Assembly (NCBI GenBank): GCA_945271295.1 | Contig: CALYPG010000007.1 | Location: 1-64,000 of the forward strand | Length of the DNA stretch: 64,000 nucleotides | Direction: 5' to 3' | Source: an uncultured Gilliamella sp. | Lineage (GTDB): Bacteria; Pseudomonadota; Gammaproteobacteria; Enterobacterales; Orbaceae | Program-made: the position numbers and the translations under genes | Notes under the pieces: model-generated | The model's input: only the letters and a program-made list of their open reading frames with translations | What the model was told of the DNA's origin: nothing | Databases searched by the model: none | Part shown: piece after piece, positions 34,601 through 43,481 of the stretch | Layout of the letters: each line of letters starts with the position of its first letter | Position numbering within the stretch: the first letter of the stretch is position 1

Positions 34601-35958
34601 GCTAATACTCCACTTTGATCAGCGAAATCGATGACTTGTTGTACCTTTTCTGGCGCTGATCCTAGATAATTAATAGGATTTAACCAATTATCTAGCTCAG
34701 ACTCAGTAAACTCTTTATTCAAGATCGGATCATCTAATAACACAGCTTTGAACTTTTTATTTTGTTCAAAAGCTTTCATTGCACTTGCATAAACAAGTTT
34801 GTGTGCGGTTTGTTTGCCTAAGCGTTTTCCTATCTCAAACATGACTTTTTCTGATAAAAGTAAACCGTTTTGTAAAGCTAAATTAGCTAGCATTTGCTCA
34901 GCATTCACTTTTAACCCTTTTAGTACCGCTAATGCAGTTTGTAATTGTGCTGAGATGTAAAGATTAATTTCAGGAAGTGCTATCCATTCTGCGCGCCAGC
35001 TCATGGCATCACGTTCATGTTCAACTTTCATTGATTCATGGATTAATGCCACACTTTTTAATAAAGGTGCGGTTAAACTAGCTAGACCTTCTAATGCCGC
35101 AGGGTTGCGTTTATGAGGCATGGTGGTGGAACCTATCTTTCCTTGTGAAAAAGGTTCTTCAACTTCATTAATTTCAGTGCGCATTAAGTTATAAAATTCA
35201 TTGCCAATTTTACCGAGTGAACCACTAATTAAAGCTATAACTGATGCATATTCAGAAAAGCGATCACGCGCGGCTTGCCAACCAATATTGGGGGTATTTA
35301 ACCCAAGTAATGTCAATGCTCGCTCTTCGACTTTCGGACCTAATTGACCAATGGATGCATAGGTACAAATTGCACCACTAATATTACCCACCAGTACCCG
35401 CTGTTTTATTTCCGATAAACGTTGTAAATGGCGAATAAATTCATCTAACCAAACAGCCAGTTTAAAGCCAAACGTGGTGGGTAGGGCTTGCATACCATGT
35501 GTACGGCCAACCATGGGTAAGAATTGATATTGTTTTGCTAAGCGTTTTAATTCAAGGGCGACCAGCTTCGTATCTCGTTCGATGATGGCAAAAGATGCTT
35601 TTACTTGTAATACAGTTGCGGTATCAACAATATCTTGCGTGGTGGCACCATAATGAATAAATTGCCCAGCCTGACCGACTTGTGCTTGTAGCGCATTGAT
35701 TGTTGACATTAAAGAGTGTTTAGCTTGAGCTGCCTCATTGGCAATTTGTTCAATCGATAGTTTGGAAGCATCGGCTTTTTCTATAATTAATCTGGCCTTT
35801 TCAGCTGGAATAACGCCAAATTCACCTTCTGCTTGTGCTAGTGCCACCTCAACTTCAACTTGTTTGGCTAAACGGTTTTGCTCTGACCAAATTGCACGCA
35901 TTTCACTGGTGCTAAAATTGTTACCTAAAATTAAAAAATCAATAATGTGTGACGCCAC
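34597..35958 (-). CDS. Fumarase/aspartase-superfamily lyase (possible S-(2-succino) lyase)
   Basis: A lyase of about 453 residues related to PcaB and PurB. GTG 35958 is preferred because AAGGA lies 7 bases upstream; an ATG at 35976 (six codons more) has none. The catalytic signature loop is GSTTMPHKRNP at 276-286, retaining the Ser and Lys expected to act on the fumarate moiety; HYGATTQDIVDTA (about 102-114) and GRTHGMQALP (about 151-160) are the other active-site regions. It is not housekeeping PurB, by divergence and context. First gene of an operon with GNAT and a cystine-type importer. Fumarate release from a succinyl adduct is the inferred reaction; 3-carboxymuconate cycloisomerase activity is unlikely without other pca genes. 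Confidence 0.85.
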   Translation of the reverse strand: MASHIIDFLILGNNFSTSEMRAIWSEQNRLAKQVEVEVALAQAEGEFGVIPAEKARLIIEKADASKLSIEQIANEAAQAKHSLMSTINALQAQVGQAGQFIHYGATTQDIVDTATVLQVKASFAIIERDTKLVALELKRLAKQYQFLPMVGRTHGMQALPTTFGFKLAVWLDEFIRHLQRLSEIKQRVLVGNISGAICTYASIGQLGPKVEERALTLLGLNTPNIGWQAARDRFSEYASVIALISGSLGKIGNEFYNLMRTEINEVEEPFSQGKIGSTTMPHKRNPAALEGLASLTAPLLKSVALIHESMKVEHERDAMSWRAEWIALPEINLYISAQLQTALAVLKGLKVNAEQMLANLALQNGLLLSEKVMFEIGKRLGKQTAHKLVYASAMKAFEQNKKFKAVLLDDPILNKEFTESELDNWLNPINYLGSAPEKVQQVIDFADQSGVLA

Positions 35959-36347
35959 TGAATTATCCTTAATCATTATTTTTTAGTTAATTAATTATTA
36001 ATAATAAATGTAGTAACGTCTAATAATCAGTTTGTATATTGTTATAATTAAATGGAATAACAACCAATACAAAAGGGGGGGAATTATTGTCATTAAGCAA
36101 TAAGTTAGAAGTGACAGACCGGTTATTAATACTGTGATAAATAATTGCAATTAGGGTTTGGGAGCGACTTTATTAATGTCAATAAATACTGGCCAACAAC
36201 AAATAATTCATTATGATAGCCAGTAATGAAAGGTTAACGTATTTAATTATTAATTCTAAACAATGTTATTAACATAATCATATAATTGGATTGATCAATA
36301 TCAAAGGTTTGATGAAAAGATTAATTTTATCAAACCCAATAAGTATT
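35959..36347. other. Intergenic gap between aspC and the lyase operon
   Basis: 389 bases holding the lyase-operon promoter (on the minus strand near 35980-36050, not resolved) and the aspC 3' end. On the plus strand a run of seven G (36075-36081) precedes a TTG frame of 16 codons, 36087-36137, reading as L/MSLSNKLEVTDRLLIL, then a stop; this may be a chance frame or the decayed start of a lost gene. A hairpin at 36306-36336 lies near aspC. Confidence 0.35.
36306..36336 (-). terminator. Candidate terminator of aspC
   Basis: GGTTTGAT (36306-36313) pairs with ATCAAACC (36329-36336) and can be extended through an A/T run with one bulge. On the minus strand it begins 12 bases after the aspC stop and is followed by TTTGATATTG. 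Confidence 0.45.
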
Positions 36348-37523
36348 TTATAAAACCTCAACAATGGATTCACATAGTCTCGACATATTATCAAGTGTCA
36401 TTCCCGCTACATTGATACGTCCAGAATTAACAATGTAAATACCATAATCATTGCGTAATTTTAGAACTTGTTCTTCGCTTAAACCACTAAAGGAAAACAT
36501 GCCATTTTGTTTAGCTATAAAACTGAAATCTTGGTTCGCCCCTTTTTCTTGCAAGGTTTTAACAAACAATTGGCGCATACGGTGAATTCGTTGACGCATT
36601 CCTGTTAATTCATCGATCCACTCTTCTTTTAATTCTGGTGAATTTAAAATATAAGAAACAATTTTTGCACCATGTGCAGGTGGGTTTGAGTAATTAGCTC
36701 GGATAATGGTTTTTACTTGGCTAAAAGCACGATCGGCAATATCCGTGTTTGCTGCAATTAAGGTGAAAGCCCCGACTCGTTCATTGTAAAGCCCAAAGTT
36801 CTTGGAGTATGAACTAGCAATTAACAACTCTGGTTGAGAGTTAGCAAATAATCTTAAGCCAAAAATATCTTCTTCCAAACCTTGTCCTAGTCCTTGATAA
36901 GCTAAATCAAATAAAGGTAACCAACCTTTTTTTAATGCTAAGTCAGAGATTAATTGCCATTGTTCTGGTGTGGGATCTATACCGGTTGGATTATGGCAGC
37001 AACCATGGAATAACACCGCCTCACCAGCAGAAACTAAACTTAAATCATTCATCATGGCATCAAAGTCAAGATTATGAGTTTGTGCATTGTAATAGTGATA
37101 TTCTCGAACCTCGAGCCCTGCGGTTTGAAACACACTGCGATGATTTGGCCAAGTTGGATTACTCACCCAAATACGCTTAACTTTAGTTCTTCGAGACAAG
37201 AAATCTGCCATAATTCGTAATGCACCTGTTCCACCTGGCGCTTGCGCGGTTCTTGCTCTATCATTATCTTCACCAAATAATAGCGTTTGAGTGGCGCAAT
37301 TAAAGACGCTTACACCATCAATTGGCAAGTAGCTTTTTGTGGTTTCATCACCAAGCAAAAAGTGTTCGGCTTTTTTAACGCTTTCTAAAATAGGTGTTTG
37401 GGTCGTTTCGTCTTTATAAACCCCAACGCTTAGATTAATTTTATTGGTGCGTTCATCTTTATTATAAAGATCCGCTAGCCCGAGGATTGGATCAGCCGGA
37501 GCGGCAGTTAGATTTTCAAACAT
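36348..37523 (-). CDS. aspC: Aspartate aminotransferase
   Basis: A PLP enzyme interconverting aspartate/2-oxoglutarate and oxaloacetate/glutamate. The 391 residues begin [19 protein letters not shown], as E. coli AspC ([19 protein letters not shown]), and stay closer to AspC than to TyrB throughout. The PLP lysine is in [15 protein letters not shown], the phosphate-binding pieces are PGGTGALR and CCHNPTG, and the substrate Arg is in SGRINVAG. Gene order places it after syd on the minus strand with a 117-base gap. Its presence near the lyase operon may be chance, although fumarate and aspartate are linked metabolites. Confidence 0.95.
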   Translation of the reverse strand: MFENLTAAPADPILGLADLYNKDERTNKINLSVGVYKDETTQTPILESVKKAEHFLLGDETTKSYLPIDGVSVFNCATQTLLFGEDNDRARTAQAPGGTGALRIMADFLSRRTKVKRIWVSNPTWPNHRSVFQTAGLEVREYHYYNAQTHNLDFDAMMNDLSLVSAGEAVLFHGCCHNPTGIDPTPEQWQLISDLALKKGWLPLFDLAYQGLGQGLEEDIFGLRLFANSQPELLIASSYSKNFGLYNERVGAFTLIAANTDIADRAFSQVKTIIRANYSNPPAHGAKIVSYILNSPELKEEWIDELTGMRQRIHRMRQLFVKTLQEKGANQDFSFIAKQNGMFSFSGLSEEQVLKLRNDYGIYIVNSGRINVAGMTLDNMSRLCESIVEVL

Positions 37524-37640
37524 AATTCACCTATTTCATTTTATTACTTTAAAAGCATTATATACTCATTATTTTACAAGATACAATGTTGATAGCAGAG
37601 CCATTAATAAGGTTAATATCAATATATTTATCTGTTAAAT

Positions 37641-38180
37641 TTAGTTACTAGCAAATGTGATAAGTTGGCTTAGAAATGAGGTTAAATTATTAGTTAATAT
37701 GGTTAACTCTCCGGTAATAAGGTCCTCTTTTACCACTTCACCTGTAAGATTATTTAATGCAACTATTTCACTATCTTCATCAGTTGATGCAATAAAAATA
37801 GTGGGTATTCGTTTTAGTTTTTTTTGTTGGGATAAATGAGCAATTATATTCTGTTCTAAATTGCAAAAATCCTCATCATTCCAAGCTTGAATTAAAACTA
37901 AATTAATATCGGCAAACTTGGTCTTCATATTACCTGCATATTGCGTACCATAAAAAACATGAGCACTGGGGTGGAGGGTAATATTTAATACTTGTTCGGC
38001 GATTTTAAGATTTCTCGGTGGCGCTAATAAAAAAGGCTGCCATAAAACTGTTAATTGTTCCGTTTTTAAGATGCACGGTGAAGGTATAGCATGTAACTCT
38101 TCACTTCGGGGGGCATGTTCAAATTGATTACACCAGCGAGTGGAAAAATCAATGAGTGCTAATTGATCCGGTAACGTCAT
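37641..38180 (-). CDS. syd: SecY-interacting protein Syd
   Basis: A 179-residue cytoplasmic protein that binds SecY and is thought to monitor SecYEG assembly. It aligns with E. coli Syd (181 aa) from end to end: SEELHAIPSPCIL near residues 22-34, LHPSAHVFYGTQYAGNM near 69-85, LVLIQAWNDEDF near 93-104, and RIPTIFIASTDEDSEIVALNNLTGEVVKEDL near 123-153 (too long to quote in full, key part FIASTDEDSEI). An electronegative surface region that contacts SecY cannot be judged here. It stands alone between aspC and the long gap before rne. Confidence 0.92.
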   Translation of the reverse strand: MTLPDQLALIDFSTRWCNQFEHAPRSEELHAIPSPCILKTEQLTVLWQPFLLAPPRNLKIAEQVLNITLHPSAHVFYGTQYAGNMKTKFADINLVLIQAWNDEDFCNLEQNIIAHLSQQKKLKRIPTIFIASTDEDSEIVALNNLTGEVVKEDLITGELTILTNNLTSFLSQLITFASN

Positions 38181-38500
38181 AGACAGATTTTATCTCTTTT
38201 TTGATAGCTTTGTTCATCTCCATTATACTGATAAACCATTAATATGCACTATGCTATCAAGAGTCTTTTTATTTGAGGATATAAAGTAAGGTATCGAACA
38301 TCAATTTGTAAAAATGTTTCAGGTTAACTATATGTTTAAGTATAAATGCCGCTAAAATAAAATTATTTTTTTATAAGTAATTAATAGAATTGATAAAAGA
38401 AAAAAATAATTCCTAACTGTTTATAAAATTGTAAGTTTAATTTGCTTGCTATCCTTAGCTGAAACGTTAATAATATGACTGGGTAGTTTTACCCTTGTAA
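38181..38500. other. First part of the 0.75-kb gap between syd and rne
   Basis: AT-rich sequence with the syd promoter at its left end. No open frame is convincing. A short dyad, GGGTA/TTACCC near 38481-38494, is present but lacks a T-run. Confidence 0.3.
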
Positions 38501-38545
38501 TGCAGCAATGGCGTTAGACATTACAAATATCCAAAAGAAAATAGC

Positions 38546-38713
38546 GTGAGTAGAATCGTTATAGTTAGAGAATAAGTTTATTTTAAACAATTAAATAAAG
38601 ATTTAGTTTGTTTGCCAAATACTGTTAAGAGAATAGGCAGTGATTTGCAAATTAACCATGAAAAAATAATATCAATAGATGATATTTTAGAATTGTTCGA
38701 AAAATGTGTATAA
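38546..38713 (+). pseudogene. Decayed small ORF upstream of rne
   Basis: From a GTG at 38546 the frame reads MSRIVIVRE, then a stop (38573-38575), then continues in the same frame as VYFKQLNKDLVCLPNTVKR through GSDLQINHEKIISIDDILEL to a stop at 38711-38713. The frame is also open upstream to 38501. The second part looks like true protein (balanced composition, amphipathic end). One nonsense codon interrupting a 56-codon frame suggests a broken gene. I do not recognise the family. Confidence 0.4.
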
Positions 38714-38926
38714 ATTTCGGATTCAATGAGTGCTTAAATATTAAATTGATATTATGTAACTAATATCGGGTTCACATAAAATAATAACAAAAATAACACA
38801 AATAAAATAATGAATACCGCATATCAAGTACAACGTTAAGTATCATTACCATTGTTAAAATAAGCAATCTAATCAATAATTTGATTCTACCTACAATTAA
38901 TTAAGATTAATCAAGAGTGTAGAATA
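38714..38926 (+). promoter_or_regulatory. Probable rne promoter and leader
   Basis: The region directly in front of the rne ATG. In E. coli rne has a long 5' leader through which RNase E controls its own mRNA; a leader of similar size would start in or before this region. AT-rich with no hairpin as clear as the E. coli hp2 element. Assignment is by position only. Confidence 0.3.
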
Positions 38927-41617
38927 ATGAAAAGAATGCTAATCAATGCAACCCAACAAGAAGAGTTGCGCGTTGCTCTTGTTGATGGCCAACGTTTATA
39001 TGATTTAGATATCGAAAGCCTTGGTCATGAGCAAAAAAAAGCCAATATTTATAAAGGTAAAATCACTAAAATCAATCCTAGCCTTGAAGCTGCTTTTGTC
39101 TCTTATGGTGGTGAACGTGATGGTTTTTTACCATTAAAAGAAATTGCCGAAAGTTATTTCCCTTCAACTGGTCCTGGTCGTCGAAGTATCAAACATTTAC
39201 AAGAAGGTCAGGAAGTATTAATTCAAATTGAAAAAGAGATCCGGGGTAAAAAAGGTGCGGCATTAACTACCTATATTAGTTTAGCAGGTAGTTATTTAGT
39301 CTTAATGCCAAACGATCCTCGCGCTGGTGGTGTGTCACGTCGAATTGAGGGTGAAGAACGCGCCGATTTAAAACGGATTATTGATGCAATTGAAAAACCA
39401 AAAGGTATGGGAGTTATTGCTAGAACAGCTGGCGTTGGTAAAAGCCAAGAAGAATTACAACAAGATTTAGATGCTTTGGTGAACTATTGGGCGGCTATTC
39501 AAAATGAAGCGAAAAATCATCCGGCACCAAGTCTAATTCATAAAGAGAGTGATATTATTACGCGAGCATTTCGTGATTATTTACGCGATGATGTCGGTGA
39601 TATTTTAATCGACAATCCGAAAGTGCTAGAAATAGCTAAAAAGCGATTAGTTGATTTAGGGCGTGGAGAGTATGTAAGTCGCCTTAAGCTCTATGACGGT
39701 GATGTACCGTTATTTAACCATTTCCAAATCGAAGGGCAAATTGAGTCAGCATTTCAGCGTGAAGTCCGTTTGCCATCAGGTGGTTCTATTGTTATTGATA
39801 CAACAGAGGCTTTAACTGCAATTGATATCAATTCAGCAAAGTCAATTCGTGGTAGTGATATTGAAGAAACGGCTTTTAATACCAATCTTGAAGCCGCAGA
39901 AGAAATTGCTCGACAATTACGTTTACGCGATCTTGGTGGTTTGATTGTTATTGATTTTATTGATATGACACCGATTCGCAATCAACGTGATGTTGAAAAC
40001 CGTCTTAAAGAGGCAATGAAAACCGATCGGGCCCGCATCCAAACTACCCGGATTTCACGATTTGGTTTGCTTGAAATGTCCCGCCAACGTTTAAGCCCGT
40101 CTTTACGTGAGGCAACTCATCATATTTGCCCTCGCTGTCAAGGCACTGGCACTGTCAGAGATAATAATTCACTTTCTCTGTCTATTCTTCGCTTGATTCA
40201 AGAAGAAGCAATGAAAGACAATACCGTACAAATTGATGTGATTGTACCGGTACCAATTGCGAGTTATTTGTTGAATGAAAAACGCCGTGCAATTACTAAT
40301 ATTGAACGCATGCACCCTGATGTTAAAATTGTGATTGCAAGCGATGAAGAGATGGAAACACCTCTTTACAAAGTCATTCGTAAGCGAGCGGGTGAAGAAA
40401 CGGATGTACTAAGTTACAATTTACCTAAACTTATTCGTGATCTTGAAGAAGAGGAAGAAGATCAAGTTGTGGAAGCTGTAGTTGAACAAGCCGTGCTTTC
40501 TGGTCCTGTAGTTGAAGCAAATGCTACAGCTAAAGTTGAACCTAAAGCAGAAAAATCAGTTAATTTATTTAGTCGTTTATTTAATAAATTGAGTAAATTG
40601 TTTGAGGCTGAAAAAAGTGATGAACCACAACCAGAAGTTAAAGCGCAACCAACTAAAAAACGTGAAACTACGCGCTCAAATAATCGACGTCAACGTACTA
40701 CTAAAACTAACAGCGTAACAACGACTAACCATGCTGCAACAGAAGATACAAAAGAACCGGTTAAAAATAACAGTCGTCGTACTAAACAAAATAATAATGC
40801 TGCTAATTCAACGACTAATACAGCATCTAAAGTTGTTAATGAAGTTGTTCAAACTAAACAACGTGAAGTTAAACCGAGACGACAACAGCGATCTTTAACT
40901 AGAAGTGTGCGAGTTAACACTTCTGATGCGATTAATGAAGTTGCAGTTGTACCAGTTGAGCAAGAGCAAGTAATTATTCCTTCAGTATTGCTACCAATTA
41001 TTATTTCAGACTCGTCAGTAGAATCACAACCTAAGCGTCAACGCCGAACCTCTAGGCATTTGCGCATGACAGGGCAACGTAGTAGTACTAAGCGCCGTGT
41101 TAAAAATAGTTCTCTTAAACAATCTCCAGTACCATTACCATTTGCTGCGGCTTCATTAGAATTAGCGTTAGGCAGAGTGGTAATCGACTATAATAGTTTG
41201 ACTAGTAATGATGACGCAAATGCTGTTGTTCCAGTCATTCCTTCGCTATTGTTACCTGTTATAGTTAAAAATAAAACGAAGAAGAAAAGCAGTAGTAATG
41301 CTGATAATGGCAATATAAGTGATAAGGTATCACCAAATCAGATTACTATTAACGCAGAATTAAATCTAGAATATAACGATGATGAACCAAAGGCTGATGA
41401 TAGCGATGAGTCGATAACTAATGATCAACAAGTAGTTGGTTATTCTTCATCAGCGATGACTAAAGCGCCTGCGCCAGAGTATTTAGCCTCTGAGGTAGCC
41501 ATAAAGTTACGCGAAGAGTCAGATTATCGTGACGAAGGTAAAGCTAACTCCGACGAATTAAGAGTTAAGGATCATGCCTACGCAAAAGCCAGTAAGCCAG
41601 TATTACCATCAGAATAA
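38927..41617 (+). CDS. rne: Ribonuclease E
   Basis: The essential endoribonuclease of mRNA decay and tRNA/rRNA processing, and the scaffold of the degradosome. The catalytic half (about 1-510) is very close to E. coli: MKRMLINATQQEELRVA start, S1 domain about 39-119, DNase I-like site with Asp in TAIDINSA and VIDFIDM, Zn-link CPRC at 401-404. The non-catalytic half is shorter (896 versus 1061 residues) and divergent: an amphipathic, membrane-targeting-like segment VNLFSRLFNKLSKLFE at about 545-560, several Arg/Lys-rich blocks, and two copies of a hydrophobic P-S-x-LLP-I/V motif at about 682 and 768. Partner sites for RhlB, enolase and PNPase cannot be located. Confidence 0.97.
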   Translation: MKRMLINATQQEELRVALVDGQRLYDLDIESLGHEQKKANIYKGKITKINPSLEAAFVSYGGERDGFLPLKEIAESYFPSTGPGRRSIKHLQEGQEVLIQIEKEIRGKKGAALTTYISLAGSYLVLMPNDPRAGGVSRRIEGEERADLKRIIDAIEKPKGMGVIARTAGVGKSQEELQQDLDALVNYWAAIQNEAKNHPAPSLIHKESDIITRAFRDYLRDDVGDILIDNPKVLEIAKKRLVDLGRGEYVSRLKLYDGDVPLFNHFQIEGQIESAFQREVRLPSGGSIVIDTTEALTAIDINSAKSIRGSDIEETAFNTNLEAAEEIARQLRLRDLGGLIVIDFIDMTPIRNQRDVENRLKEAMKTDRARIQTTRISRFGLLEMSRQRLSPSLREATHHICPRCQGTGTVRDNNSLSLSILRLIQEEAMKDNTVQIDVIVPVPIASYLLNEKRRAITNIERMHPDVKIVIASDEEMETPLYKVIRKRAGEETDVLSYNLPKLIRDLEEEEEDQVVEAVVEQAVLSGPVVEANATAKVEPKAEKSVNLFSRLFNKLSKLFEAEKSDEPQPEVKAQPTKKRETTRSNNRRQRTTKTNSVTTTNHAATEDTKEPVKNNSRRTKQNNNAANSTTNTASKVVNEVVQTKQREVKPRRQQRSLTRSVRVNTSDAINEVAVVPVEQEQVIIPSVLLPIIISDSSVESQPKRQRRTSRHLRMTGQRSSTKRRVKNSSLKQSPVPLPFAAASLELALGRVVIDYNSLTSNDDANAVVPVIPSLLLPVIVKNKTKKKSSSNADNGNISDKVSPNQITINAELNLEYNDDEPKADDSDESITNDQQVVGYSSSAMTKAPAPEYLASEVAIKLREESDYRDEGKANSDELRVKDHAYAKASKPVLPSE

Positions 41618-41637
41618 AGATAATTGATCTAACAAAC

Positions 41638-41664
41638 GGGTGGCGCATGTCACCCACTGTTTTT
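41638..41664 (+). terminator. Rho-independent terminator of rne
   Basis: GGGTGGC (41638-41644) pairs with GTCACCC (41649-41655), one G-T wobble, around GCAT, followed by ACTGTTTTT. It lies 21 bases after the rne stop and 33 bases before sapB, separating the two transcription units. Confidence 0.8.
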
Positions 41665-41696
41665 AACTGAGCTATTGATTACGATAAAGATGTATA

Positions 41697-42626
41697 ATGA
41701 TAACCTATATTTTAAAAAAAATAGTGATATTCTTATTTATTGTCTGTGTTCTGGCTCAGATTAGCTTTTGTCTTGTTTATTTTTCGCCTCATTCTATATT
41801 TTACAATTTGAGTTTTATTGATGCCTATACGGCTTTTTTTAAACAGTTATTGCATGGTCAATTTATATTGTTATCGGGTGAGCGGGGACCGTTTTTCAAT
41901 ACCTTATCGGCGACATTTGAGCTTTGTATTTTAGCTCTGATTGTGACATTACTGGTCGGGTTGCCTTTAGGTATTTTTCTTGGGTTAAGTAATATCAAAT
42001 GGCTGAATAATACCATCAGAATAGGTTGTTTACTTCTCTATTCATGTCCACTTGTGTTAATCGTTATTGTGACGATGTATTTATCTTCACCTTCATGGTC
42101 ACTATTTGTTTATTTTAATATTGCACCAATTGATACCCATTCCTCTTTATTAGATATTATTTTTTCGTCAAAAACAGGTAAGGTGCAATTGTTACTGGAA
42201 CAGATGCAATATTTACTGCTACCGATTATTATTCTATCTATTCAACCAAGTATTGTGACTATTCAGTTAGTCAGTCAAAATGTAAGAAATACGGCGCAAC
42301 AAAATTTCATTAAAATGGCAATTATTCGCGAAACTTCGCCATTTAGAATTTTGCGTAAGCACTTATTACCCAACTCAATTCCAGCAACTATACCGTTGTT
42401 AACTTACAATACTACAACATTATTATTTTCAACAATGGTTATTGAGATCTTATTTAATCGAGTAGGACTCGGACAATGGATTATGATGGCTTATTATCAT
42501 CATAATTACTTTATTATCGCTATTGCAATTTTAGCTTGTGGTTCGTTAATTAGTTTATTAACTTTGTTAGGTGAAATCTCTGCTATTTTGATTTACCCTA
42601 TGAGGCATAAAGAAAAATATGTTTAG
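41697..42626 (+). CDS. sapB: Peptide/putrescine ABC transporter permease SapB
   Basis: The 309-residue permease of the Sap system, linked to antimicrobial-peptide resistance and K+ uptake in enteric and Haemophilus species and to putrescine export in E. coli. It has about six membrane segments (first near residues 9-29) and the dipeptide-permease EAA region, RETSPFRILRKHLLPNSIPA near 216-235. Family match is to E. coli SapB, slightly shorter (321). It overlaps sapC by 8 bases. The usual first gene, sapA for the binding protein, is absent: rne precedes it. Confidence 0.9.
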   Translation: MITYILKKIVIFLFIVCVLAQISFCLVYFSPHSIFYNLSFIDAYTAFFKQLLHGQFILLSGERGPFFNTLSATFELCILALIVTLLVGLPLGIFLGLSNIKWLNNTIRIGCLLLYSCPLVLIVIVTMYLSSPSWSLFVYFNIAPIDTHSSLLDIIFSSKTGKVQLLLEQMQYLLLPIIILSIQPSIVTIQLVSQNVRNTAQQNFIKMAIIRETSPFRILRKHLLPNSIPATIPLLTYNTTTLLFSTMVIEILFNRVGLGQWIMMAYYHHNYFIIAIAILACGSLISLLTLLGEISAILIYPMRHKEKYV

Positions 42627-43479
42627 TCGAACTAAGTTACTTAGTTGGTTAACACTCTGTTTTAATAAATTACACAGCAATCTCTATTCTATGATTGGGT
42701 TCTATGGCATATTGGCAATCGTATTTGTTTCTTTATCAACAAGGTGGTTTTTCCATGCGCATTTAGATCCGATTTATGTGGCTTCTTTACCACCAGCTTG
42801 GGTTATAAATGGTGATATTAATCATATTTTAGGCACTAATGCGCGTGGGCAAGATGTATTTTATTACTTGCTAATAGGATATCGCTCAACCATTGCAATG
42901 ACCATGAAAGCAGTGTTTTATGTGGTTGTAATCGGCAGTATTTTAATTTATTTACTGTTTTTTATTCCGGCTTTACGAACTATCATATTGTTTATATTTA
43001 GGTTTTGTACGGTGATCCCACCTTTATTGGGAGTGATTTTAATTAGTTTATTAGTTGAAGATAATATTACTAATATGTTAATAATTATCGGTTTGTCCTA
43101 TATGCCACGTTTTATTTATAATATACATCAACAAGTGATTAAAGAGTGGCATAAAACTTATATTACAGCTTATCGATTAGATGGATTGTCTTCATTTGCA
43201 ATTTTAAACCATTACATTATTCCTAATATATTACCGGTTTACTTAACTGAAATCGTCTCATTATTTGGTGCCACTATTTTAGCCGTTACCACTTTAACAT
43301 TTTTAGGTTTTGCCAATGATGTCTCTCGTCCTGATTTAGGTATGATGATGTTTCAAATGAAAGATATTATTGCTACCAATTGTTGGGCTTTTTTATCACC
43401 AGGAATGGCTGTAGTTATTACGATTACGTTAGTTTATTTATTCGTTTTCGGATTATTTGGCCGTCAAGTAGGAAATTAA
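42619..43479 (+). CDS. sapC: Peptide/putrescine ABC transporter permease SapC
   Basis: The partner permease, 286 residues, with about six membrane segments. [20 protein letters not shown] near residues 74-93 is the DppC-type signature, and the EAA loop is [19 protein letters not shown] near 191-209. Overlaps sapB and is followed by sapD after 2 bases, which implies coordinated synthesis of the heterodimeric channel. Confidence 0.92.
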   Translation: MFSRTKLLSWLTLCFNKLHSNLYSMIGFYGILAIVFVSLSTRWFFHAHLDPIYVASLPPAWVINGDINHILGTNARGQDVFYYLLIGYRSTIAMTMKAVFYVVVIGSILIYLLFFIPALRTIILFIFRFCTVIPPLLGVILISLLVEDNITNMLIIIGLSYMPRFIYNIHQQVIKEWHKTYITAYRLDGLSSFAILNHYIIPNILPVYLTEIVSLFGATILAVTTLTFLGFANDVSRPDLGMMMFQMKDIIATNCWAFLSPGMAVVITITLVYLFVFGLFGRQVGN

Positions 43480-43481
43480 CT

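Noticed and set aside
34597-35958. Lyase as housekeeping adenylosuccinate lyase PurB
   Set aside because: Sequence is closer to PcaB-type lyases and it lies in an importer operon; purB in enteric relatives lies near hflD/mnmA, which are absent here.
36348-37523. Assignment of the aminotransferase as TyrB
   Set aside because: The N-terminal block and most of the length read like AspC, and no tyrosine-pathway neighbours or TyrR box were seen.
43380-43481. Longer N-terminus for sapD
   Set aside because: The extra codons lie within sapC in another frame, and the ATG at 43482 has a Shine-Dalgarno and matches the E. coli SapD start.
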